Origin: Candidatus Bathyarchaeota archaeon
Lineage (GTDB): Archaea > Thermoproteota > Bathyarchaeia > Bathyarchaeales > Bathycorpusculaceae
Length of the DNA: 18,055 bases
Direction: 5' to 3'
Assembly: GCA_018396615.1 (NCBI GenBank)
Contig: JAGTQT010000002.1
Span: 17,508 to 35,562, forward strand
Part shown: positions 1 through 6,861 of the stretch, piece by piece
Numbering within the stretch: position 1 is the stretch's first letter
How the letters are laid out: each line of letters opens with the position of its first letter
Position numbers and translations under genes: made by a program
The notes under the pieces: model-generated
Seen by the model: the letters and a program-made list of their open reading frames with translations, nothing else
Told to the model about the DNA's origin: nothing
Databases searched by the model: none

Positions 1-786
1 CAGCCCTTCGGCCCGTCAGCCCCTATTCGCGACTTGCGGCTTGGGAACACTCGCTGGGACAGTTATATCGAGAAAGCCTACTATGACACAGACCTTAAGG
101 CAGTTCAAGCCGTTCTAGAGCTTCATGCGAAAGGAGTAATGGTAACCAAAATCCAGAGAGCCTTCAGTGTCGGCGCCTTCGGACTGGAAGCCAACCGAAG
201 ACTTGTTCCAACAAGATGGAGCATCACCGCCGTAGACGACATAATCTCCAAAGCCCTAATCCAGAAAGTCAAAACTTACCCAGAAATAAACGAGTACAGA
301 GTCTACGAATCCCGCTACCTTGACAACATCTTCGAAATCCTCATGATACCACAAGCATGGAGCTACGAGGCAATGGAAGCATGGTACCCGGGAACCGTTT
401 GGAACCCAACCGGCAAGAGCACAGTAATTTTCTCTGATTGGGAAAGCCATGAGGGAAGAGCAACGTACGCTGAAATAGGAGGATGCTACTATGCCGCGAG
501 ACTAGCCGTCTGCGACCAGCTTGTGAAAGAGCAGCGGCAAGCTACTGTCTGCGTTCTGCGCGAAGCGCACCCAGGATACATCATGCCGGTGGGTGTGTGG
601 CAAGTACGCGAAAACGTTAGGAACGCGATGCGCCAGAAACCCTACAGTTTCAGCACTTTGGAACAGGCGCTTAGGTGGATCGGAACACGCTTTACCATTC
701 CACTATCCGTCTGGATTAGCAAAAGCGCTTTGTTGAAGAATGCGTTGTTCCAGAAAAAGATAACAGATTACTTTACAAGGCAATAG
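1..786 (+). CDS. Nre family archaeal DNA repair protein, 3' part (N-terminus outside window)
   Basis: The reading frame is open from base 1, so this is the C-terminal 261 residues of a longer protein; the TTG at 34 is not a credible start. It begins with QPFGPSAPIRDLRLGNTRWD, which fits the conserved 'FGPSAP...GN' block of the archaeal Nre (NreA/NreB) family, whose members are about 400 residues long. The family's N-terminal Cys zinc motif would lie upstream of the window. The C-terminus carries QKKITDYF, a match to the PCNA-interacting (PIP) consensus Q-x-x-[ILM]-x-x-[FY]-F, five codons before the stop counting that F and TRQ. Nre proteins are linked to repair of DNA damage together with PCNA. 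The last codon lies only 2 bases from the convergent small membrane protein gene. Family assignment rests on recognition of conserved blocks plus the PIP box. Confidence 0.85.
   Translation, partial: QPFGPSAPIRDLRLGNTRWDSYIEKAYYDTDLKAVQAVLELHAKGVMVTKIQRAFSVGAFGLEANRRLVPTRWSITAVDDIISKALIQKVKTYPEINEYRVYESRYLDNIFEILMIPQAWSYEAMEAWYPGTVWNPTGKSTVIFSDWESHEGRATYAEIGGCYYAARLAVCDQLVKEQRQATVCVLREAHPGYIMPVGVWQVRENVRNAMRQKPYSFSTLEQALRWIGTRFTIPLSVWISKSALLKNALFQKKITDYFTRQ
751..774 (+). other. PIP box (PCNA-interacting motif) at the Nre C-terminus
   Basis: These codons encode Q-K-K-I-T-D-Y-F, which fits Q-x-x-[ILM]-x-x-[FY]-F. A terminal PIP box is characteristic of Nre proteins and indicates recruitment to the sliding clamp. 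Confidence 0.8.
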
Positions 787-788
787 AT

Positions 789-1061
789 CTAGTCCTCGCC
801 TAGCAGAAGTAGCAGTCCGCATATTATGTTAAGGATTGCAACAAACCCCATTGCTCCCGTGAATATTATGTTTATTCTTACCGACAGAACAGGGTCTTGG
901 GGTACAAGAAGTAGGTAAACACCGAAAGCAAGAACTAGAATGCCGCAAACAAACATCAATCCGCTTAGCTTTGAGCCTAGTTGGCGAACCACAGCGCATA
1001 GTTGATGGCGTTCTTCGTGTGTAGTGTTTTTCAGAAGTGTTTCCTCTTCTTTTTCACTCAT
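789..1061 (-). CDS. Small two-helix membrane protein, last gene of the permease cluster
   Basis: A 90-residue protein starting MSEKEEETLL. I chose this ATG over an upstream one that would add 19 residues because AGGAGG lies about 13 bases before it, and because it overlaps the permease stop by only 8 bases (ATGAGTGA), a typical translational coupling. Residues 1-32 are hydrophilic and charged. Two hydrophobic helices follow, at about 34-53 and 63-87, with a short loop containing VPQDP. The second helix contains the block A-I-L-N-I-I-C-G-L-L-L (75-85), which resembles the matching helix of the two other small proteins in this cluster. I do not recognise a named family. It may be an accessory subunit of the neighbouring amino acid permease, but that rests only on gene order. 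Confidence 0.7.
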   Translation of the reverse strand: MSEKEEETLLKNTTHEERHQLCAVVRQLGSKLSGLMFVCGILVLAFGVYLLLVPQDPVLSVRINIIFTGAMGFVAILNIICGLLLLLGED

Positions 1062-2550
1062 CTCGCGTTTTTCTCCTCCTCGTTGTAAACAACAAGCCAG
1101 CAACCAAATAAGAAACACTAACGATTACCGCAAAAGCGAAAACAAGCCACTTAGTCTCCAATGTCAAAGCAACCGGAAGAGAATCTGAGACAACAAGGTA
1201 GCCAAGTATTGCTGAAAATCCGCTGACGCCAAAGTTCATTCCTGCAATGGCAGAAAAACCTACTTCGTAGCTTATCATCCTTACATAGTAAGCCAGCAAT
1301 CCAAAAATAAAAAGTTGCGCGCCCATAAACAAGGTGCCAGCATCCAGAAAGAAGATCAGCATAAGCGATGTTGCTATTCCAAGAAGCGGTGTCAAAGGAT
1401 ACAAGGGAACTTTAAAAGGTCTTGCCAGATTTGGTTTATCCCGCCTCAGCTTAATCAGCGACAAATTAACAAATACAAAGCCGATCATAAAGCCGAAATC
1501 CGTAGCATAAGCAACAAAGTTCACAATTCCTGTAGCTGCAAAAGCCGCGGTGAGAGCTGCGCCTAGTATGATAGCAACGTGTGGGGTTCTGAAGCGTCCA
1601 TGAACGCTGAAAAGACGTTTTGGAAAGTATCCATCTCTTGCCAACGCGTATGCGACTCTTGAATGCGCCATTGTTGACGTGTTAACTGAGCTTAACGCGG
1701 CAGTGATTCCTGCAAAGGTTATGATGCCTATTCCAATGGAGCCTAATCCCATCGACTCTGTGAGACGTTCAGCAACATAGGCAAGCGGCGACTCTTTGCC
1801 GGCAAGCTCAGAAGGTGAAACAACGCGGAACACTACAATGGTAACCAAAGTGTAGATTACTATCAGCGCAAGACATGATAACAGTATGGCGCGCGGAATA
1901 GTTTTGCCTGGGTTCTTAATTTCTGCCTGAGCAACAGCGATAGCTTCACCACCTAGGTAAACAACAAATATAAAAGCAGAAGCTCTAAGCACACCTAGAA
2001 AGCCTTGAGGCGTGACAACCGCCGAAGTGCCTTCGCCAGAGCCTGCCCAGAGACCCGCAGCTATGAATGCCCCCAGGATTCCAAGCAAGATAATTACCAA
2101 AATCGTTTGGGTTCGTCCCGTTTCACTAACGCCTTTTACATTGATCGCTGTAAAAATCGCGATAGTGATGATCGCGGTCAGGGGCACGTTTATCTGCGGA
2201 ATAACATAGGACAAAAGGTACGCAAAGCCCACAGCCGAAAAGGCTGCATAGAACATGTTGCTTATCCACTCGAACCAGCCTGTGGCAAAAGAGAAAAACC
2301 CGCCAAATGCCGCTTTAGAAAAAGTGTATTCCCCGCCTGCGCTTGGTATTGCTGCTCCAAGTTCAGCGTAGCTAAGCATCGTAAACAAGTTGATGATGCC
2401 GCATAATACCATGGCGATGATAAGTCCGGTGCCCGCAAGTGTTGCTGCATAGCCTAAAGTCACAAAGACGCCAGCACAGATGGCGCCGCCTATGCCTAGC
2501 ATTGTAGTTTGCAGAAGTCCTAGTTCTCTTTTTAAGCGCTTCTCGGTCAT
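1054..2550 (-). CDS. APC superfamily amino acid permease
   Basis: A 498-residue polytopic membrane protein with the APC transporter signature. Helix 1 has the Gly-rich unwound segment G-I-G-G-A-I-C-A-G-V-F-V (about 19-30), where many relatives have GGAIGAGIF. Helix 6 and the following loop read Y-L-G-G-E-A-I-A-V-A-Q-A-E-I-K-N-P-G-K, matching the family block 'Y-x-G-x-E ... E-x-K-N-P-x-[KR]'. About 12 core helices are followed by what look like two additional hydrophobic segments and a basic RRRKTRDE tail. Such proteins move amino acids or related amines across the cytoplasmic membrane by proton or solute coupling; the substrate cannot be read from sequence. The ATG abuts the TAA of the upstream small gene and the stop overlaps the downstream one, so the three are almost certainly cotranscribed. 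Confidence 0.9.
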   Translation of the reverse strand: MTEKRLKRELGLLQTTMLGIGGAICAGVFVTLGYAATLAGTGLIIAMVLCGIINLFTMLSYAELGAAIPSAGGEYTFSKAAFGGFFSFATGWFEWISNMFYAAFSAVGFAYLLSYVIPQINVPLTAIITIAIFTAINVKGVSETGRTQTILVIILLGILGAFIAAGLWAGSGEGTSAVVTPQGFLGVLRASAFIFVVYLGGEAIAVAQAEIKNPGKTIPRAILLSCLALIVIYTLVTIVVFRVVSPSELAGKESPLAYVAERLTESMGLGSIGIGIITFAGITAALSSVNTSTMAHSRVAYALARDGYFPKRLFSVHGRFRTPHVAIILGAALTAAFAATGIVNFVAYATDFGFMIGFVFVNLSLIKLRRDKPNLARPFKVPLYPLTPLLGIATSLMLIFFLDAGTLFMGAQLFIFGLLAYYVRMISYEVGFSAIAGMNFGVSGFSAILGYLVVSDSLPVALTLETKWLVFAFAVIVSVSYLVAGLLFTTRRRKTRDE

Positions 2551-2778
2551 TTAGCCCCCGTTCCCTTCCCAAACAAGAAGCATTCCGCTGAGAATGGAAA
2601 TCATTCCAAAAACCAGTAGGATAAACATGATTAGGTAGACTTCTTCAAACGTTATAGAGAACATGTTTCGAAGCTGATCATTTATGTAAATCAGGAACGA
2701 CAAAGCTGATGCAAATCCACCTATTACGCATTGGATTCCTCCAATAAATGTCGAAGCGATTCTTCTAGCTTTCACCAT
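2551..2778 (-). CDS. Small two-helix membrane protein abutting the permease start
   Basis: A 75-residue protein (MVKARRIAST...) with a basic N-terminus, hydrophobic helices at about 9-32 and 46-70, and a short Gly-rich tail. GGTGA lies just upstream of its ATG. The stop codon TAA is immediately followed by the permease ATG, so translation of the two is likely coupled. Its second helix has G-M-I-S-I-L-S-G-M-L-L (58-68), which lines up without gaps with the second helices of the proteins encoded at 2786-3004 and 789-1061. No known family is recognised. The three could be small subunits or modulators of the permease; this is inference from clustering. Confidence 0.7.
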   Translation of the reverse strand: MVKARRIASTFIGGIQCVIGGFASALSFLIYINDQLRNMFSITFEEVYLIMFILLVFGMISILSGMLLVWEGNGG

Positions 2779-2785
2779 GTCTTTT

Positions 2786-3004
2786 TCACCATCTAGCTAG
2801 AGTGATTCCACAGAACATGTCAAGCAATCCCACAGCGACTATTAAAATGGCAAAAGTCAAAAGGTATTTCGGTTCTAGCATTAAGCCTACGTCTAGATGT
2901 CCTGAGACGGCAAGCGCCGCCATGCCTAGAAGGACTATTCCAGCCATTATCAAGAACCCTCCCATCACAGCAACCATTTTTTTTGTATTCAAGAATCTTC
3001 GCAA
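2786..3004 (-). CDS. Small two-helix membrane protein, first gene of the permease cluster
   Basis: A 72-residue protein with two hydrophobic helices, at about 11-33 and 47-69. The proposed start is a TTG at 3004, preceded by a purine-rich stretch (GAGTGGAAG). An ATG nine codons further in (2977) is possible but has only an A-rich run before it and no ribosome site, so the start is uncertain. The basic N-terminus (MRRFLNTKK) predicts a cytoplasmic N-terminus by the positive-inside rule. The second helix contains G-L-L-D-M-F-C-G-I-T-L (59-69), with a polar Asp in mid-membrane at the position where the two sister proteins have Ser or Asn. Only 7 bases separate its stop from the next gene. Function unknown. 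Confidence 0.65.
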   Translation of the reverse strand: MRRFLNTKKMVAVMGGFLIMAGIVLLGMAALAVSGHLDVGLMLEPKYLLTFAILIVAVGLLDMFCGITLARW

Positions 3005-3038
3005 GGACTTCCACTCTCAAGCACTTTACCAGAGGCTG

Positions 3039-3050
3039 TAGATATTTATC
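3039..3050. promoter_or_regulatory. Near-symmetric TATA-like element between divergent genes
   Basis: The stretch TAGATATTTATC lies in the 97-base gap between the permease cluster (start 3004, -) and the coiled-coil gene (start 3102, +). Its core GATATTTATC reads GATAAATATC on the other strand, so it could serve as a TATA box in either direction. The spacing gives short leaders of about 15 bases (-) and about 30 bases (+) if transcription begins about 25 bases away. Motif match only. Confidence 0.4.
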
Positions 3051-3101
3051 AGTTACGCCAAGGTTAGAAGTACCATTCGTTGCCTACAGTCAATATAGAC
3101 A

Positions 3102-4769
3102 ATGCATTTAAACTGTGCCTTCTATAACAACGAAGTCGGTGAAGAATTGACCGAAAAGATGCGCATTCTGCTTCCATTTGCAGTTCCAGCTTCAAACCGC
3201 ACTGAACCATTCATGACTGAAGAAGAGAAGGCAGCGATCTTTTGTCTAGCAGAGCTTGAAAGGGGCAAAGGAGGCCGGATACTTGGAAGGCAGCCTGCGG
3301 AAAGAATAGAGTACGTCGCTAAAGCATGTTACCCTTTCTGGCTCTTCCCATTCCACGGTACATACCTTGTATTTGATGGGGTTGGCATGGTTTCGCACAC
3401 ATTGACCTATCCTTCAATGCCCGACGTCGAAACCTTCGCTGAAGGCGTTGAAAGAAGCTCCACTTCACAAGAAGCCTACATGTCCTTTCTTTCTGCCAAC
3501 GTAAACTACTTCAAGGTGTCAGGCACCGATGAAAAAATTGGCATGCGAGGCTTGGTTTCAGATCCAGCATTTCTGCAGGATTTCAGCTTGTACTTCTCTG
3601 AAGGCAAGCCACTAGAGTCTTTGCCCCAAGACATGGTAACCATGACCCCAGCCTTAAGCGAAGAGTCCTTATCAGATGAGATCCAGCAACTGGAAGAGCT
3701 GGAAGGGCAACTTGCATTTGAAGTGAAGAATCTGAAAAAGAGCATTAGGCTTCTCAGCTTAACTACGAAGAATTTTGTACACGCCATAAATATTGAGATT
3801 AAAGAGGTTAAAAACAAGTATGCAGCAGAACTTGAGAAGTTACGAGGTCCGGCAGAAAGGGAGATTGCGGAGATACGACGCAAGGGCGATGCTGACATAA
3901 CTGCTGTCTCTAGAAAATTCGAAAAAGAGCTTTTTAGGCTGCAGAAAGAAAAAATCAAGGTTGAAAAAACAAAGGAACACCTATCCAGCAAGATCGACAG
4001 ATCTGAGGTAGAGATCAAGAATAGCTCGGCAAAAAAGGACGAGGCAGGTAAAAAAAGATGGAAAGAAGAAAAGAACAGGCTTAAGAAACTACGCTCTGAA
4101 GCCGAGTCCGAGATAAAAAAGCTTGAAGGCGAGATAGAGGCAACAGAAGAAAGAAAATCACAGGAGCTTTTCAAAATTAGAGCCGAAACAGAGGCAAAAA
4201 CTCAAGAAGCCAGAAAAGAGCTAACCGAAACCGAAGCTGCCCGTGACGCCGAAATTCACGTTCTCAAGAACAAAAGTAAGAAAATGGAGGAACTGACATC
4301 CGAAATTATCAAGCAGATGGATCAAATAGTTAGGATAAGAGAGAACCTGATTAATGGGTTAAGTAACCTAGGCATCCCATTGGAGCGTGACACTGTTTTC
4401 CTTGCATACATGCCTTTCTACCTTGCCTGCTTCCGATTTGAATCCAGAAAACGCTATGTGCCATATCCCCCTTCCATTGTAAACAGCGTAAAACTTGCAA
4501 CGAAACTGAAGGGCGCTTTAGGCATCGCAAGAATAAAACAACTCTTTAGCCCTCGTTCTGCAGCCATCACCTCTTTGCTAAGTAGGCTTCCTAACGTGTT
4601 GGAGGAGAACGCGGCGCTTGGAAACGAGATTAGCGAAGCTGCAGTCAAGCTGGACATAGTGCAGGTCAAAGACGGAAAGCAAGGCATCAAGAAAGGGATG
4701 GACAGACTTAAAGAAGAAGGGTGGCTTTCGGAGAAAGAATACAGTCTCTTCAGTCAGAGGCTTGCTTAG
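3102..4769 (+). CDS. Large coiled-coil protein of unknown function
   Basis: A 555-residue soluble protein with no signal peptide or membrane helix. It has three parts. Residues about 1-185 form a globular domain with the hydrophobic block Y-P-F-W-L-F-P-F-H-G-T-Y-L-V-F-D-G (77-93). Residues about 190-415 are a long, highly charged Lys/Glu-rich coiled coil. Residues about 425-555 form a second globular domain, with A-Y-M-P-F-Y-L-A-C-F-R-F (435-446) and a P-Y-P-P segment shortly after. The two '[YM]-P-F-[WY]-L' blocks on either side of the coil suggest that the ends may fold together, but there are no Walker motifs, so it is not an SMC or Rad50 ATPase. The ATG at 3102 has no ribosome site; ATG 3159 is an alternative start. 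Its 3' end overlaps the pyrophosphatase gene by 20 bases. I cannot assign a function. Confidence 0.8.
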   Translation: MHLNCAFYNNEVGEELTEKMRILLPFAVPASNRTEPFMTEEEKAAIFCLAELERGKGGRILGRQPAERIEYVAKACYPFWLFPFHGTYLVFDGVGMVSHTLTYPSMPDVETFAEGVERSSTSQEAYMSFLSANVNYFKVSGTDEKIGMRGLVSDPAFLQDFSLYFSEGKPLESLPQDMVTMTPALSEESLSDEIQQLEELEGQLAFEVKNLKKSIRLLSLTTKNFVHAINIEIKEVKNKYAAELEKLRGPAEREIAEIRRKGDADITAVSRKFEKELFRLQKEKIKVEKTKEHLSSKIDRSEVEIKNSSAKKDEAGKKRWKEEKNRLKKLRSEAESEIKKLEGEIEATEERKSQELFKIRAETEAKTQEARKELTETEAARDAEIHVLKNKSKKMEELTSEIIKQMDQIVRIRENLINGLSNLGIPLERDTVFLAYMPFYLACFRFESRKRYVPYPPSIVNSVKLATKLKGALGIARIKQLFSPRSAAITSLLSRLPNVLEENAALGNEISEAAVKLDIVQVKDGKQGIKKGMDRLKEEGWLSEKEYSLFSQRLA

Positions 4770-5313
4770 CTGTAGCCACCGTGGACTGGAATTTTTTCTT
4801 GTACAGCTTAATTGAATAGTTCACTATTTTCTTGGCTTCTTCCGCGTTTTTCCATTCTTTGAACCTAACCCACTTGTGCGGTTCAAGACGCTTATAGGTT
4901 TCAAAAAACTCTTGGATCTCCCGCAGCTGGTGTGGATGAACATCCGTGATGTTGCTGTAGCCCTCAAATCTGGCATCACTCTCAAGCACAGATAATATCT
5001 TAGCGTCTTCGCCCTTCTCGTCCTCAATGATTAAGGCACCTATCACCCGAACCTTGACAATGCAGCCTACTTCAAGTGGCTCAAAACTTAACACCATGAT
5101 ATCGAGGGGGTCATTGTCATCGAACCATGTCTGCGGCACGAAACCATAGTCAACCGGAAAAACCACAGAAGAGGGAATAATACGATCCAGCACGAATGAT
5201 TCCCACTCCGAATAGTATTCATACTTGTCTCTGGAGCCGCTTATAACCTCAATAACCATGTTAAGCAGAACAGGCGGCTCATCTCCAGAGGGAATATCTT
5301 TCAAAACATTCAT
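4750..5313 (-). CDS. ppa: Soluble family I inorganic pyrophosphatase
   Basis: A 187-residue cytoplasmic enzyme that hydrolyses pyrophosphate to two phosphates (EC 3.6.1.1), pulling forward biosynthetic reactions that release PPi. The active-site residues of the E. coli enzyme are all present at nearly the same positions: Lys30 and Glu32 (SGSRDKYE), Arg44 (LDR), Tyr56 (DYGFVP), the metal-binding Asp66/Asp68/Asp71 (DDNDPLD), Asp98, Asp103 and Lys105 (EDEKGEDAK), and Tyr140-Lys141. Length is typical of the family. It lies 41 bases downstream of NucS on the same strand and may be cotranscribed with it. Before the ATG there is only a weak site (AAGGTTGA). The 3' end runs 20 bases into the convergent coiled-coil gene. 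Confidence 0.96.
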   Translation of the reverse strand: MNVLKDIPSGDEPPVLLNMVIEVISGSRDKYEYYSEWESFVLDRIIPSSVVFPVDYGFVPQTWFDDNDPLDIMVLSFEPLEVGCIVKVRVIGALIIEDEKGEDAKILSVLESDARFEGYSNITDVHPHQLREIQEFFETYKRLEPHKWVRFKEWKNAEEAKKIVNYSIKLYKKKFQSTVATAKQASD

Positions 5314-5354
5314 CGCAATTCAACCTTCAAAACCAAAGCGCGGCACACGCTAAT

Positions 5355-6140
5355 TTATGTTTCGTTAAAGAACTCAGAAAGCCTCTTTGTATCGGCTTTA
5401 CGAAGAGCTTCCCCGCATCTTTTCGGATCTAAACGTTTAAACTCCAAACCCAAAGTCGCCAGCACTCTTTGGACATCTTTACCGATGCTGGGTGCAGCTA
5501 GAATCCCGCGAACTTCACGATCTGCTCTGGCTTTGACCGCGTCAATGTATCTGGAAAGCTGAAAAGCAGCATCCTTGGAAGCTGTTTTGCGTTTAAGCTC
5601 CACAACGACAAGCTTTCCTGCCTTATCTACGCCATACACGTCCACAAAGCCAGGCTCAGTCTTCTTTTCATAGCTTATAGGTCGGAATCCATCTTCAATA
5701 AGTGCAGGTTTTGATAAAACTGCTTTTTGCATATCCTCCTCAGTTACGTAAAGAGAAAATTCGCCCTCGTCCACCAAGTCGAGAACGGCTTCCAACTGGA
5801 TGTTGTCAAAGAAGACTCTGACAGACTCTTGCTGCTTCTGTCTTACTGCATGAATTTCCAGCACATTTTCCTTCAACTTTGTGTGAAAGATGCAGCCTGA
5901 AGGCTGCCAGTTTACAGGCTCGTAGCCCGTTGATCGGTGAACAAGAAGCGAGCCGTCCTTCTTGATTATCAGTATGCGTTCACCTGGTTCAAGCTTGGAT
6001 TTTGCTCTGCCTGAATAGTGCACCCAGCAGTTTCCAGCGATCAGTAGCGTCTTGTGCTTTGATACCGCTTCTTTTGCCGCTTTCTCTGCGTCTGTACTGT
6101 TTGGGTTTACAAGAACTTTAAAGGGTTTGTTGGCTGCCAC
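5355..6140 (-). CDS. nucS: NucS/EndoMS mismatch-specific endonuclease
   Basis: A 261-residue nuclease that in archaea cleaves both strands at mismatches and acts on branched DNA, working with PCNA. I start it at the GTG at 6140: GGAG lies 6 bases upstream, the length fits known NucS proteins (about 250), and overlap with the divergent methyltransferase gene disappears. An ATG at 6248 would add 36 unrelated residues. In this numbering the N-terminal DNA-binding domain has G-N-C-W-V-H-Y-S-G-R-A (36-46) and E-P-V-N-W-Q-P-S-G (74-82). The C-terminal RecB-like nuclease core has Asp167 (VDVYG), Glu181 and Lys183 (VELKR) and Gln194 (FQLSRY), the PD-(D/E)xK residues. The tail T-K-R-L-S-E-F-F is a PIP-like motif without the leading Gln. 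Confidence 0.95.
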   Translation of the reverse strand: MAANKPFKVLVNPNSTDAEKAAKEAVSKHKTLLIAGNCWVHYSGRAKSKLEPGERILIIKKDGSLLVHRSTGYEPVNWQPSGCIFHTKLKENVLEIHAVRQKQQESVRVFFDNIQLEAVLDLVDEGEFSLYVTEEDMQKAVLSKPALIEDGFRPISYEKKTEPGFVDVYGVDKAGKLVVVELKRKTASKDAAFQLSRYIDAVKARADREVRGILAAPSIGKDVQRVLATLGLEFKRLDPKRCGEALRKADTKRLSEFFNET

Positions 6141-6150
6141 CTTTTTCTCC
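6141..6150 (-). promoter_or_regulatory. Ribosome binding site that decides the NucS start
   Basis: On the minus strand this reads GGAGAAAAAG directly before the GTG at 6140, giving a GGAG core with 6-base spacing. It supports the internal GTG over the ATG at 6248, which has no comparable site. Confidence 0.65.
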
Positions 6151-6199
6151 GATAATTTTAGAAGGTCTGTAGGCAAATAAGATTTCCGCGAGGCTTTCG

Positions 6200-6778
6200 A
6201 TGGCTGAATGGCGAAGAAAACGTTCCATAATGCGCTTGTACAATGCATCTGCAGACTGTTATGATGGACTGTACGGAGAGGAGCAAAACGCGAAAATCAA
6301 AGCAGCGATGAAACGTATCAGGCTGGACGAACAATCATGTGCTCTAGACTTGGGCTGTGGGACAGGCAGACTTTTTGATCATGTTGCGGCTACCGCAGGC
6401 ACAGTCGTTGGTGTAGACATATCAAAGAGGACACTAGCTGCAGCTAAGAATCGTTGCAGGGGTCTTCACAATGTTTCTCTGATATTAGCCGATGCTGATT
6501 ACCTTCCATTCTTGGACGGAGTCTTCAGCCACATCTTCGCTTTGACAACTCTGCAGAACATGCCTAACCCTTTGCGAACCCTTGAAGAAGCGGAAAGAGT
6601 AGCTAAGAAAAACGCGGTCTACGCGGTCACGGGATTGAAGAAGATCTTCTCCCAAAACCAGTTTTTAGAGTTGCTGAACATCGCTGGGTTGAAAATAGTT
6701 ACCTTTGAAGATGAGGAAAGCCTGAAATGCTATGTTGCAATTTGCATAAAAAACAATATTGAAACCTCGTTATGTTAA
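6200..6778 (+). CDS. Class I SAM-dependent methyltransferase
   Basis: A 192-residue Rossmann-fold methyltransferase. Motif I is A-L-D-L-G-C-G-T-G-R-L (48-58); G-V-D-I-S (71-75) supplies the acidic residue for the SAM ribose, and A-D-A-D-Y-L-P-F (97-104) matches the adenine-binding region. F-A-L-T-T-L-Q-N-M-P (113-122) then fits the Methyltransf_11/25 (UbiE-like) pattern. The substrate is not evident. The ATG at 6200 has GAGG 6 bases upstream; an ATG at 6230 (MRLYNASADCYD) is a plausible alternative and may be where family homology begins. The gene is divergent from NucS with about 60 bases between the starts. It is separated from the downstream redox operon by an 83-base gap containing that operon's promoter, so a shared role is not implied. 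Confidence 0.85.
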   Translation: MAEWRRKRSIMRLYNASADCYDGLYGEEQNAKIKAAMKRIRLDEQSCALDLGCGTGRLFDHVAATAGTVVGVDISKRTLAAAKNRCRGLHNVSLILADADYLPFLDGVFSHIFALTTLQNMPNPLRTLEEAERVAKKNAVYAVTGLKKIFSQNQFLELLNIAGLKIVTFEDEESLKCYVAICIKNNIETSLC

Positions 6779-6784
6779 GACTAA

Positions 6785-6794
6785 ACTATATATG
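6785..6794 (+). promoter_or_regulatory. TATA box of the polyferredoxin-HdrA operon
   Basis: ACTATATATG lies in the 83-base gap upstream of the operon, preceded by an A-rich stretch that could be the TFB recognition element. Start of transcription about 25 bases downstream would give a leader of roughly 45-50 bases, ending with the ribosome site GGTGA 7 bases before the ATG at 6862. Confidence 0.55.
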
Positions 6795-6861
6795 AAGGCA
6801 ACTACAAGCCTATCTCTTAACTTTGTCCACGTCGCCGAGATGTGAAATAGGTGACTAATAG

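Noticed and set aside
1062..1118. 19-residue extension of the last small membrane protein
   Set aside because: It would lie deep inside the permease coding end and would put the AGGAGG site inside the gene; the ATG at 1061 explains both.
2005..2406. A 133-codon open frame on the plus strand
   Set aside because: It is antisense to the APC permease, with Arg/Cys-rich, low-complexity translation and no promoter or ribosome site.
3506..4174. A 222-codon open frame on the minus strand
   Set aside because: Its Ser/Phe/Leu-rich translation is what the complement of a Lys/Glu-rich coiled coil gives. It is a shadow of the gene at 3102-4769.
3102..4769. Annotation as an SMC or Rad50 protein
   Set aside because: The long coil suggests it, but there is no Walker A, Walker B or ABC signature in either globular end.
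6141..6248. 36-residue N-terminal extension of NucS
   Set aside because: It overlaps the divergent methyltransferase start, has no ribosome site at its ATG, and makes the protein longer than the family norm.
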